64,000 nt of DNA from NCBI GenBank assembly GCA_018268465.1, contig JAFDWN010000030.1:62001-126000 (forward strand). Direction: 5' to 3'. Made by a program: the position numbers and the translations under genes. This document shows positions 35,661-43,934 of this stretch, in pieces (within the stretch, counting starts at the first letter, position 1; every line of letters begins with the position of its first letter). Under the pieces are notes generated by a model. The model did not search any database and had not been told where the DNA came from. It saw nothing but the letters and a program-made list of their open reading frames with translations. Source of the DNA: Actinomycetota bacterium (GTDB lineage: Bacteria; Actinomycetota; Actinomycetes; Mycobacteriales; Mycobacteriaceae).

Positions 35661-36818
35661 TCAGTCGACCGGTACGAGGGCCAGCTTCGCCGGGTCCATC
35701 TGCATGTACACGAGAGTCCCCGGCGCGTGCGAGATGTGCGGCAGGCAGCGTGCCCGGATATCCCGCTTGCCCACCGCCACCACATGGTCGACCGCGTCGC
35801 CGAGGAACGCACGGGTGGTCACCGCACCCTCCCAGACGTTCTCCGTATTGACCGGCCGCTCGGTGTGCAGCACGACGGCTTCGGGCCGGATCGACACCAC
35901 CACGTCCGATCCCGGCGTCATGTGTGCGCCCGACTCCAGCACCAGCCTGCCGTCACGGGTCTCCACCACGTGGCGGTCGCCGTCGCGCGCGGCGACGGTG
36001 CCGTCGATGAAGTTCGACGTCCCGATGAACTCGGCGACGAACTTGCTCTGCGGGTTCTCGTAGATGTCGCGGGGCTTGCCCAGCTGCACGACCTCGCCCG
36101 CGCGCATCACGGCGATGTTCGTCGACAGCGACAGGGCCTCGATCTGGTCGTGGGTCACGTAGATGGATGTGATGCCCAGCTCCCGCTGCAGACGCTTGAG
36201 CTCGAACCGCAGCGACTCCCGCAGTTTGGCGTCCAGGTTGGACAACGGCTCGTCGAGCAGCAGCAGCGACGGTTCGATGACGATCGCGCGGGCCAGCGCC
36301 AGCCGCTGCTGCTGGCCGCCGGAGAGTTTGGTCGCGTGCCGTTCGGCATACTGCAGCAGTTCCATCGTCTCCAGCACGCGGTGCACCCGTTCGGTGATCT
36401 CGCGCTTGCCGGGACGGTCCCCCCTCGGCTGCACCCGCAGCGGGAACGCGACGTTCTCGAACACCGTCATATGCGGCCAGATCGCGTACGACTGGAAGAC
36501 CATGCCGAGACCACGCTTGTTGGCGGGCACGTTCACCCGCTTCGCGATCTCCGCGCCGGCGGCGAAGAGAACCTTGCCGCCGACCGACACGATGCCCGAA
36601 TCCGGTTGTTCCAGACCGGCGATCGAGCGCAGTGTCGTCGACTTTCCGCACCCCGACGGTCCCAGCAGGGTGAACAGCTCACCCGGCTCGACGGTGAAGC
36701 TCACGTTGTTGACGGCGAAGACACGCGCGGGCGCCGTGTCGCCGGCGGGATTCGGATTGCGCCCGCGTTTACGTTTCTCGCCGTCGAATGACTTGACCAG
36801 ACTCTGGACTTCAAGCAC
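35661..36818 (-). CDS. ABC transporter ATP-binding protein (FbpC/PotA type)
   Basis: A 385-residue ATPase. Walker A is GPSGCGKST, the signature LSGGQQQR, Walker B LLLLDEPLSNLD, and the switch His is in YVTHDQ. A C-terminal TOBE-type domain begins near residue 280 (VVVSIRPEAVVL). A basic insert (DGEKRKRGRNPNPAGDT) lies in the N-terminal strand region. GTG 36818 has AAGGA. It energises the fused permease encoded 45 bp upstream. Confidence 0.93.
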   Translation of the reverse strand: MLEVQSLVKSFDGEKRKRGRNPNPAGDTAPARVFAVNNVSFTVEPGELFTLLGPSGCGKSTTLRSIAGLEQPDSGIVSVGGKVLFAAGAEIAKRVNVPANKRGLGMVFQSYAIWPHMTVFENVAFPLRVQPRGDRPGKREITERVHRVLETMELLQYAERHATKLSGGQQQRLALARAIVIEPSLLLLDEPLSNLDAKLRESLRFELKRLQRELGITSIYVTHDQIEALSLSTNIAVMRAGEVVQLGKPRDIYENPQSKFVAEFIGTSNFIDGTVAARDGDRHVVETRDGRLVLESGAHMTPGSDVVVSIRPEAVVLHTERPVNTENVWEGAVTTRAFLGDAVDHVVAVGKRDIRARCLPHISHAPGTLVYMQMDPAKLALVPVD

Positions 36819-36863
36819 GTGATTTTCCTTTCCCAGCCCGTGTCGGGCTTTCCGGACCGTGGA

Positions 36864-38612
36864 TCAATCCTGTTTGAGGCCGACTTTGGCCCCGAGCTTG
36901 TACGCGACGGTGACGAGCACGACGAGCGCGAGCACCATGACGACGCCCAACGCGGACAGCACGGTGAACTGGCCGTTTTCGAACTGCTCGAAGATCAGAA
37001 TGGACAGCACCTCGTTGCCGGGGCTGTAGAGCAGGATGGAGCTCGACAGCTCCCGGAACGACACCACCAGGATGTAGATCCACCCGGCGACCAGGCCCGG
37101 CATCAGCAGCGGCAGCAGCACCCGCCGGAAGGTCTGCCACCAACTCGCACCGTTCACGTGCGCGGATTCCTCGAGTTCGTTGGAGATCTGCTGCATGGAG
37201 GTCACCGCGTAGCGCATGCCATAGGGCAGGTAACGCGTGCAGTAGGAGATCAACAGGATGAACAGGGTGCCGTAGATGGGGATCGGGCTGCGCAGATAGA
37301 CGAAGCTCAGCGCCAGGCCCATCACCAGCCCGGGAACCACCAGCGGCAGGAAAGCCAAGGCGTCCAGCACTTTCCGGCCGGGGATCTTCGAGCGCACCAC
37401 GATCCACGCCGCGACGGCCATCAGGGCCATCACCAGCGTCGCCGAGGACAGTCCCAGGATCAGCGAATTCCTCAGCGCCGTCAGCGCGTCGGGGGTGTTG
37501 ATCAGCTGCCGGTAGTTGTCCAGCGTCAAGTGGGCGAAGGTGTCCGCCGACGGCGGCGCGTAGAACTTCAGCAGCGACGTGTAGAGCAGCACCAGCAGCG
37601 GAGCGACCACCGTGAGCAGGAAGTACAGGATGATGAGAACTCCGACGACCGGCCGCCACCGGCCGAGATCCATTGGGCGGGGCCGGAATCCCTTTCCGGT
37701 GACCGTCTGGAAGTTCTTGCTTGAACGGCCCGCGTAGTTGGAGATCACCACGCCGATGATGGCGATCATCAGCAGGCCGACGGCCAGGGCGCCGGCCGCC
37801 GAGAGATCGGGCGGATAGTCACGGAGCACGAAGTAGATCCGGCTGGTGAACACGTAGATCCCGTTCTGCAGCCCCAACAGCGCCGGCACTTCGAAGCTCT
37901 CCAGGCTGCGCACCACCATGATGAGAATGGCCGCGACGATCGCCGGCCTGGCCAGGGGCAGCGTGATCTTGCGGAACACCGTCCACCGGCTGGCGCCCGA
38001 CATCAGTGCCGACTCCTCCAGCGAGGGGTCCATCGCCCGGAAGGACGCCACCATGAGCAGGAACACGATCGGTGTCAGCTGCAGACCCTCGACCCAGATC
38101 ATCCCCCAGATGCTGAACACGTCGATCACCGCGCGGCCGAAGATCGGCTCGAGGTAGTGGTTCATCAACCCGATATCGGGGCTGCCCAACAGAATCCACG
38201 CGATGGTATAGAGGATTCCCGGGATGACCAGTGGGATGATCGACGCCGCGAAGAACAGCGCCTTGAAAGGGACGTCGGTGCGGACGTTGAGGTAGGCCAG
38301 CGCGGTGCCGAACACCAGCGACACGACCGCCGCTCCCGCCGCGAACCACAGCGAGTTGCCGACCAGGCTGAAGATCTGGTTGTTTCCGTAGGCCCGCCGG
38401 AAGCCGTCGAACGTCAGCCCGCTGGCGTCGAAGAACGTCCCCCAGAACAGGTAGTACAGCGGGACGATCGCCAGGTAGGAGATGATCAGCGTGACCACGC
38501 CGAGGGTGAGGTACTGCGGCGTGGGCAGGAAACGTCGCCAGCGGCCTGGCTCGGGCTCCGGGTCCAGCGCGCCCGGCGGGATCGTCGGCCGGATCGGCGT
38601 GGTGGTCGTCAT
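36864..38612 (-). CDS. ABC transporter permease, two fused domains (FbpB type)
   Basis: A 582-residue inner-membrane permease with about 12 helices and two EAA loops: EESALMSGASRWTVFRKITLPLARP (~200-224) and EESAHVNGASWWQTFRRVLLPLLMP (~480-504). Each half pairs with one ATPase. This layout is found in Fe(III) and some organic-acid importers. Because the genes sit in a catabolic island rather than an iron locus, an organic acid or its metal complex is the more likely cargo. ATG 38612 has GGGAGC. Confidence 0.92.
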   Translation of the reverse strand: MTTTTPIRPTIPPGALDPEPEPGRWRRFLPTPQYLTLGVVTLIISYLAIVPLYYLFWGTFFDASGLTFDGFRRAYGNNQIFSLVGNSLWFAAGAAVVSLVFGTALAYLNVRTDVPFKALFFAASIIPLVIPGILYTIAWILLGSPDIGLMNHYLEPIFGRAVIDVFSIWGMIWVEGLQLTPIVFLLMVASFRAMDPSLEESALMSGASRWTVFRKITLPLARPAIVAAILIMVVRSLESFEVPALLGLQNGIYVFTSRIYFVLRDYPPDLSAAGALAVGLLMIAIIGVVISNYAGRSSKNFQTVTGKGFRPRPMDLGRWRPVVGVLIILYFLLTVVAPLLVLLYTSLLKFYAPPSADTFAHLTLDNYRQLINTPDALTALRNSLILGLSSATLVMALMAVAAWIVVRSKIPGRKVLDALAFLPLVVPGLVMGLALSFVYLRSPIPIYGTLFILLISYCTRYLPYGMRYAVTSMQQISNELEESAHVNGASWWQTFRRVLLPLLMPGLVAGWIYILVVSFRELSSSILLYSPGNEVLSILIFEQFENGQFTVLSALGVVMVLALVVLVTVAYKLGAKVGLKQD

Positions 38613-38668
38613 CTGGTGCTCCCTGCAGAAATGGTGGCGGACGGTGCTGTGAGCGCGGCCAACGTCGG

Positions 38669-39775
38669 TCAGCCACCGACCTGGTCGGACTTCTCGATCA
38701 GCGCGTTGTAGCGGTCACTCCACAGCTCTTGTTCGTCGAGCAGCTTCTGGACGTCGACCGGGATGACCTCGAGCCCCTCCAGCGGGTCTTTCAGGCCTTC
38801 GGGTTCGATGGACGGTGTGAGTCCCTGGTCCACGAGCACCTGCTGCCCCTCGGTGAGCAGCCAGTCGACGAACAACAACGCCGCCGCCGGATGGGCGGCC
38901 GACTTCAGCAGGGCGGCGCCGTTGGCGCGAGCGATGACGGGCTGCGCCATCGGCTGGTAGGCGACCGGCGCACCCTTGTCCTGCACCCGCTGGACCAGGT
39001 AGGTGTAGTTGGACGCCGCCACCGAGAACTGGCCCGCCGACAGCAGCTCACCCATCACCGTGTGGCCCTTGACCACCTTGGCGCCGTTGGCCATGTCGGA
39101 GAACAGCCGGTCGATCTCCTCGGTGCTCTTGCCGTGCTCCTGCCAGTATTCGTAGAGAGTCAGATACCAGTCGTAATCCGACAGCTCCATGGCCAGTTGC
39201 CCGTTCCACTTGGGATCGGCCAGGTCTTCCCAGGAGGTGGGCTCCTGTCCGGGGGCGACCTTGGTGGTGTTCCAACTCGGCGAGAACAGGTTGTAGCGGG
39301 TCGCGGTCCAGTACTCGAATTTGCCTTCGTCCCCGACCAGATCCCGGCGTTCGCCGCGGTAGGGCGCGGCCAGCCCTTCCTTGCTGATCGCGGCCATCTC
39401 CAGGGCGTCGGTCTCCATGACGTCCGCGCCGGAATGGTTGGCGCTGGACTCCTGCAGGACGCGTTGCAGGACGGTTTCGGATCCGGCCCGGTAGAGCTCG
39501 ACCTTGACGCCGGTGTCGGCGGTGAACGCCTTGGTGACCGCGTCGGCGACATCGCTGGTCATCGAGGTGTACAGCGAGAGCACACCCTCGGCCTTGGCAT
39601 CGGCGACCAGGCGGTCGCGGCGTTCCTGCCCGCTCAGTGCCTCGTACTGCTCGTACTTCGATGCGGTGTCGGCCCCCTGGGGGCCCGCGGTGGTGGCGGT
39701 GGGCGGTGCGCCGCAGGCGGCCACCGCCAGGACAAGGGCAACGGTGGCGGCAATGCGACCGGATCTGGATGTCAT
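38669..39775 (-). CDS. ABC transporter substrate-binding lipoprotein (FbpA-like)
   Basis: A 368-residue binding protein. The lipoprotein signal ends in LVLAVAAC with the lipid Cys at 21. The type-2 periplasmic fold starts with GVLSLYTSMTSDVADAVTKAFTADTGVKVELYRAGSETVLQRVLQE, like Fe(III)-binding FbpA. It is first in the operon with permease, ATPase and MFS. A paralogue at 43935 shares the GHTVMGELLSAGQF block. Confidence 0.92.
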   Translation of the reverse strand: MTSRSGRIAATVALVLAVAACGAPPTATTAGPQGADTASKYEQYEALSGQERRDRLVADAKAEGVLSLYTSMTSDVADAVTKAFTADTGVKVELYRAGSETVLQRVLQESSANHSGADVMETDALEMAAISKEGLAAPYRGERRDLVGDEGKFEYWTATRYNLFSPSWNTTKVAPGQEPTSWEDLADPKWNGQLAMELSDYDWYLTLYEYWQEHGKSTEEIDRLFSDMANGAKVVKGHTVMGELLSAGQFSVAASNYTYLVQRVQDKGAPVAYQPMAQPVIARANGAALLKSAAHPAAALLFVDWLLTEGQQVLVDQGLTPSIEPEGLKDPLEGLEVIPVDVQKLLDEQELWSDRYNALIEKSDQVGG

Positions 39776-39889
39776 GTGCCTCGCGTCCTATCTTCTCAGG
39801 GCTGGTATCGAACTATCGGACCGGCATCGGGGCCGTCCCCGCGGGTGGTGGACTGCCAACCCCGCGAGTGCTGGACTTACTGTATGACC

Positions 39890-39900
39890 ATTCCGGTGTG
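39890..39900. promoter_or_regulatory. FCD-type operator variant upstream of the ABC operon
   Basis: CTGTATGACCA (TGGTCATACAG on the other strand) has the same form as the site at 29951 (CTGTAATACCA). It is 115 bp before the binding-protein start. Confidence 0.45.
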
Positions 39901-40125
39901 ATGTCTATCATGTTCGCCCCTGACTGTGAAGTAGTCGGACGCGATTCCCGGCGGCCGGTGGGTGTGCACGGTGGTCACCTCCGCCCGGGCGCGTTTCATC
40001 CCGGCGTGGCAGCACCTGGTGGTCGTGATCGGTTGCGGAACAGGAGAAATCCTCGGACCGTCCGCAGCGGGTGTGTTTGCCCGTATCGGGCCAGGAGGGC
40101 GACCCGGCAGGACGACGACGCGGTC

Positions 40126-40149
40126 CGGCGGCCGCACGGGCAGCCGCCG
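40126..40149 (-). terminator. Possible hairpin after bicupin 2
   Basis: CGGCGGC-N10-GCCGCCG, 7-bp perfect arms 14 bp past the stop at 40163; no T-rich tail on the minus strand. In sequence this GC-rich, such stems also arise by chance. Confidence 0.3.
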
Positions 40150-40162
40150 AACCGTCGCCGAA

Positions 40163-41191
40163 TCAGGCGGGGCTGTCCGCCAGTTCGCCGACCGTCCGCT
40201 GGGCGGCGGACGCCGGCTCGAAGTAGTGCACGTTGTCGTAGCCCAGGTGCTTGAACACGCGGTTCTGCGCGTTGAACAGCCGCAACGGCGTACCGTCGGC
40301 GGCGAAGATCTGGCACACGTGGTTCTGCGGCACGTACAGGGTGTCGCCCTGCTTGATCTCGAAGCGCTTCGGCTCCAGAGCGATTCGCGCATAGTACTTT
40401 TCGGCGATCTCCGCCTCGACCTCCCACTGCAGCGCATAGCCGCCGCCGGAGAGCACGTAGTAGACCTCGTCGGCCATTTTCCAGTACTTGCCCGAGTGAC
40501 CGCCGGGTTCGACCTCGAGCTCGAAGGCGTCGATGCTGAAGATCCTGGCGTCGGCGCGCTCGGGCGATGACATCGCCCTGACCCGACCCAACGGGGTCTG
40601 CTCCCACACGGTGTCCGACGGGCTGATGACCTTCTTGCGGTCGAGAACCCCAGCGGTCCAGATGCGCGACCAGTCCTCCCGCGGGCCGAACGCGGCTTCG
40701 TTGTCGACCGGCCCGCTGCGGCCCTGCTGAATCAGGCCCATGAACATCCACGTGCATTTCGCCTTCACCACCAGGGCCAGCGCCTTCTCCCCGTACGGAT
40801 TGAAGTGGCGGTGCACCGAGTCGGTGTGGACGAACACCAGGTCATCCTTGGCCCAGTCGTAGCGCTGGTCGTCGTGAATCTCGTAGCCGCGGCCCTCGAG
40901 GATGTAGAACGCGGCCTCGTTCTGGTGGCCGTGTCCGTGATTGGACGACTCGGGCGGCAGCTCGACGAAATGGACCTGAACGGTCTGAGTGAGAAAGTCC
41001 TCGTCGCCGGGACCGATGCGCCACCACGTGCGGGACTTCTCACTGTCCCCGGAGTGCGCCACCTTGGCATCGTCGACGACGACAGCGTCGTCGCGGACGC
41101 GCTCGACAGCCAGCTGCTGCTGGCGGAACTCACCGAGACCGTAGGTTTCCGAGGTGAGCCCGCGAACGAAGACGCGGCCCTTCTTCCCCAT
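40163..41191 (-). CDS. Bicupin protein 2
   Basis: A 342-residue two-cupin protein. Cupin 1 (~65-150) has ELPPESSNHGHGHQNEAAFYILEGRGYEIHDD...VFVHTDSVHRHFNPYG; cupin 2 (~215-310) has VEPGGHSGKYWKMADEVYYVLSGGGYALQWEVEAEI...LYVPQNHVCQIFAADG. The first cupin keeps a full His/Glu metal set (HGHQNE...H); the second has fewer His. ATG 41191 has AAGGAG. A perfect FCD-type operator lies 35 bp upstream. It may be an oxygenase or an isomerase; its partner genes do not decide. Confidence 0.72.
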   Translation of the reverse strand: MGKKGRVFVRGLTSETYGLGEFRQQQLAVERVRDDAVVVDDAKVAHSGDSEKSRTWWRIGPGDEDFLTQTVQVHFVELPPESSNHGHGHQNEAAFYILEGRGYEIHDDQRYDWAKDDLVFVHTDSVHRHFNPYGEKALALVVKAKCTWMFMGLIQQGRSGPVDNEAAFGPREDWSRIWTAGVLDRKKVISPSDTVWEQTPLGRVRAMSSPERADARIFSIDAFELEVEPGGHSGKYWKMADEVYYVLSGGGYALQWEVEAEIAEKYYARIALEPKRFEIKQGDTLYVPQNHVCQIFAADGTPLRLFNAQNRVFKHLGYDNVHYFEPASAAQRTVGELADSPA

Positions 41192-41225
41192 ACTCTTCTC
41201 CTTCAACCGACCTTCATTTGTACAA

Positions 41226-41236
41226 TGGTTTTACCA
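41226..41236. promoter_or_regulatory. FCD-type operator upstream of bicupin 2
   Basis: TGGTTTTACCA, a TGGT-N3-ACCA dyad between the isochorismatase-like stop (41281) and the bicupin start (41191). Confidence 0.7.
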
Positions 41237-41280
41237 TTAATGATGGTAAGCGCCATCACATTTCCTGTCCAGCGGCCTGC

Positions 41281-41928
41281 TCATCCGTGTTTGGCGCGCC
41301 GCGGTGTCAGACCCACGATCACGTCTTCGACACCGCGCACGTTGCAGATCCGCGGGAACACCTTCGCCATGAAGAACTCGCGCTGTTCGGCGAAGCCGTG
41401 GCAGCACTCCGGGACCACGGTGATCTGGAAATCCCGGTCCCTCCCGTCGAAGACGGTGGACGCGATACCGACGTGCACCGACCCACCGACCAGCAGGATC
41501 GTGTCGATGTCGCGGCTGCGCAACGACAGCTCCAGGTGGGTGCCGCGGAACGCCGACCAGCGGTGTTTGGGAACGTCGTAGTCGCCGGGCCGGGGGGCGA
41601 TCTCGGCGAGCACGGACAGCGCCGGCGAACCCGACCCATGCGGCGGGGCGGCACGGTAGCGGTTGTCCGGGCCCCACGGCCGCAGGCCGCTGTCGGTGTC
41701 GGGGATGGTGCGGGCGAAGTCGGCGCCGTCACCGCGATGATCTGCCCTGGCGTAGAAGACGGGCACACCCACGTCGCGGCAGGCGCTGATCAGGCGACGG
41801 GTGGGCCCGATCGAGCCGGCCTGCTCGATCGCCTCCCGGTAGGCCTCGAGCATGTCGAACACCACGAGCCCGGTGGAACGGAAATCGTAGTGGATGACCG
41901 GAAGCCGGGTTCCGGCCACGCTCACCAT
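41281..41928 (-). CDS. Isochorismatase-family hydrolase without the catalytic Cys
   Basis: A 215-residue Rossmann-like hydrolase. Asp25 (VVFDMLEAY) and Lys121 (VPKHRWSAF) of the family triad are present. The third position, Cys in nicotinamidases, is Gly154 in GGSVHVGIASTVFDGRD. True isochorismatases such as EntB also have Gly there (AHIGCMTTA), so a vinyl-ether or other Cys-independent hydrolysis is more likely than amide cleavage. Its start overlaps the AAA+ stop by 7 bp. Confidence 0.8.
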   Translation of the reverse strand: MVSVAGTRLPVIHYDFRSTGLVVFDMLEAYREAIEQAGSIGPTRRLISACRDVGVPVFYARADHRGDGADFARTIPDTDSGLRPWGPDNRYRAAPPHGSGSPALSVLAEIAPRPGDYDVPKHRWSAFRGTHLELSLRSRDIDTILLVGGSVHVGIASTVFDGRDRDFQITVVPECCHGFAEQREFFMAKVFPRICNVRGVEDVIVGLTPRRAKHG

Positions 41929-42833
41929 CCCGCGGCCTCGCCGTCGTGTGGCGCCCCGCCGAGCGTGTCCACGGCCACCAGCAGATCGTCGGCGGTGAGC
42001 TGGTTGGGGTCACGCGCCACGTCCTGGCGCACCGCCAGCGCCGCCAGGACGAGCTTGCGCACCCGCCTGCCGTCCCAGCCGGCACAGGCGGCCGCCAGCT
42101 TGGCGTGCAGCCCGTCGTCTCGGGCCAGTGCCGCCGCACCCGCCCACAACACCGACAGTTCCAGCAGGCTGTGCCGGATGATCCTGGCGATGGTCGCCGT
42201 ATCCGGCAGCGCGAGCCGCAGCACCAGGTCCGCCCGCGACAGGAATGCCTCGTCGACCGCGTCGGCGAAATTGGTGGTCGCCACGAACAGCACCCTCGGC
42301 AGGTCCGCAGCCACCGCGTCGATGCCGGCCAGCAGCGCGTCGGTGGCCCGGTGCACGTCGACCGGGTTGGCACCGAACGATGCGCTGGACCGGCGCACCG
42401 CAAAACTCTCGACCTCGTCGACGAGGACGACGGTATGCGGTCGCCGGGCCGCGAGTTCGGGGATGGTGTTCGTCATCAACTGGGTGATGTTGCGCTGACT
42501 CTCCCCCAGCAGTTCGCTCGGGAACGCATGGGGATCGATCTCGACGTACGTCGTGGCCCCGCGCGGCGCGACGGCCCGCGCCGCGGTCTGCGCCAGGCCG
42601 CGCGCGAGCGTCGTCTTGCCGGTGCCGGGCGGCCCCGACAGGACGATCAACCCGTGGGGCAACCCGGCCATCGTGGACAGGGCCGGCCCGTGCAGCAGAG
42701 TGAGCAGTGCGTGATTGAGCAGCCGCTCCTTCACCCCCTGCGGGGCCAGGATGTGGTCCCACGGGCCGTCGTGGTGATCGGCGGGCAGCGCGTGAACCGA
42801 CAGCACACCCGGCGGCAACGCAACCGGGGTCAC
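41922..42833 (-). CDS. AAA+ ATPase, Pch2/TRIP13-like
   Basis: A 303-residue single-domain AAA+ protein. Walker A is GPPGTGKT (67-74), Walker B VVLVDEVES (135-143), sensor 1 VATTNF (~184-189), and the run DEVESFAVRRSSASFGANPVDVHRATDALLAGID...FLSRADLVLRLALP closely resembles the Pch2/TRIP13 class. That class remodels HORMA-domain proteins, and its bacterial members serve in CBASS. No HORMA or cyclase gene is nearby; instead it is coupled (GTGA) to a bicupin and followed by an isochorismatase-like gene. It may act as a maturation or activation chaperone for an enzyme of the island. Confidence 0.78.
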   Translation of the reverse strand: MTPVALPPGVLSVHALPADHHDGPWDHILAPQGVKERLLNHALLTLLHGPALSTMAGLPHGLIVLSGPPGTGKTTLARGLAQTAARAVAPRGATTYVEIDPHAFPSELLGESQRNITQLMTNTIPELAARRPHTVVLVDEVESFAVRRSSASFGANPVDVHRATDALLAGIDAVAADLPRVLFVATTNFADAVDEAFLSRADLVLRLALPDTATIARIIRHSLLELSVLWAGAAALARDDGLHAKLAAACAGWDGRRVRKLVLAALAVRQDVARDPNQLTADDLLVAVDTLGGAPHDGEAAGW

Positions 42834-43897
42834 GGCCACGTCGGTCTGCTGATCTCCGGCCAGTCGATGGTGGTGATATCGCCGGCCTGCGCGTCGCGAA
42901 TGTGCTGCGGGGGCTCCTCGAAGAGCACCATCGGATCCATCAGCACCCGCATGGTGTCGAGCAGGCTGTCGAACATGTGGATCCTGACCACCTTGGCGGT
43001 CTTGTCGGGATCGTCGTTGAAGTGCTGGTGCCACAGGAAGTGATCGACGACGATCAGGTCGCCCTTCTTCCACGGATGGTTCGTGCCGCCCTCCGGCTCG
43101 GTGCCCAGATAGCTGTGCCCGCTGCCTTCCAGCACGTACAGCCACGCTTCGCCCGCGTGCCGGTGCATCGACTGGCCGCGGCCGGGACCGATCTCGAACA
43201 TGGCCATCGAAATACCCGACGCCTGGTACCCGATCGCCCGGTCGAGGAGGAACGTCGTGCGGGTGCCGCGCGGCGTCGGCAGCAGTTCGAGGGCGTCCCA
43301 GTCGGTGTGCAGCCGGCCCGAGCGCCGGGCGCGCTGGTCGGCGGCGAGCCTGCGGATCCGGCGCGCGTAGGGATCGTCGCCGTCGATGCCGCGGGAGTAG
43401 CCGGGCCGCGGCGCCAACTCGCCGACCGGGGTGTGCCCGGCATCCTCGAGCACCGACATCCCCATCGTCTCCAGCAGCGGCTCGCTGGAGAACGAAAGGT
43501 AGCGCGCCGTCACCTCGCCGTCGTTGCCCGAACGGTGCCACGACCAGGCCGGCAGATGCAGCGAATCGCCTGGGCCCCAGTCGATCCGTTCACCGTCGAT
43601 CTCGGTCCACCCGTACCCCGCGACCACGAGCACCATCGCGTCCCACGAGTGCCGGTGGATGGTCGACACGACGCCCGTGTCGATCTCGTGCAGGAGGGCG
43701 TCCATGGATCTGGTCGGCCGGTCCCCGTCGGCGCCGACGTACACACCCACCCTGGTACCGCGCGCGGTTTCGACGAGGGCGACGTCCTCGATGGCGACGA
43801 CGGTCTTCTGGTAGGCGCGCCACTCTTCGATGAAGTCGGCGCGCCGCTTCTTCTGGACGTGATAGTGCGAGACCTTGGTCGTGGTTCGCGAAACCAT
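42830..43897 (-). CDS. Bicupin protein 3
   Basis: A 355-residue two-cupin protein. Cupin 1 (~70-150): EIDTGVVSTIHRHSWDAMVLVVAGYGWTEIDGERIDWGPGDSLHLPAWSWHRSGND. Cupin 2 (~240-325): GRGQSMHRHAGEAWLYVLEGSGHSYLG...LIVVDHFLWHQHFNDD. Both halves keep HxH and a late His, so two metal sites are possible. The start ATG 43897 has AAAGGG. It lies between the binding-protein gene (37 bp upstream) and the AAA+ gene (overlap). It shares overall layout, but little detailed sequence, with bicupins 1 and 2. Confidence 0.72.
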   Translation of the reverse strand: MVSRTTTKVSHYHVQKKRRADFIEEWRAYQKTVVAIEDVALVETARGTRVGVYVGADGDRPTRSMDALLHEIDTGVVSTIHRHSWDAMVLVVAGYGWTEIDGERIDWGPGDSLHLPAWSWHRSGNDGEVTARYLSFSSEPLLETMGMSVLEDAGHTPVGELAPRPGYSRGIDGDDPYARRIRRLAADQRARRSGRLHTDWDALELLPTPRGTRTTFLLDRAIGYQASGISMAMFEIGPGRGQSMHRHAGEAWLYVLEGSGHSYLGTEPEGGTNHPWKKGDLIVVDHFLWHQHFNDDPDKTAKVVRIHMFDSLLDTMRVLMDPMVLFEEPPQHIRDAQAGDITTIDWPEISRPTWP

Positions 43898-43934
43898 GTA
43901 TTCCCTTTCTCGGCGGTGGTTCTGGAACGCCAGG

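Larger units (their letters stand above)
39776..40162. other. 387-bp intergenic region between ABC operon and bicupin 2
   Basis: No convincing gene. An FCD-type site variant is at 39890-39900 and a possible terminator hairpin for the bicupin gene at 40126-40149. The remainder is GC-rich with no conserved frame that looks coding. Confidence 0.5.

Noticed and set aside
41922-42833. A CBASS type III locus around the TRIP13-like gene
   Set aside because: There is no cyclic-nucleotide synthase, HORMA gene or effector nearby; the neighbours are metabolic.
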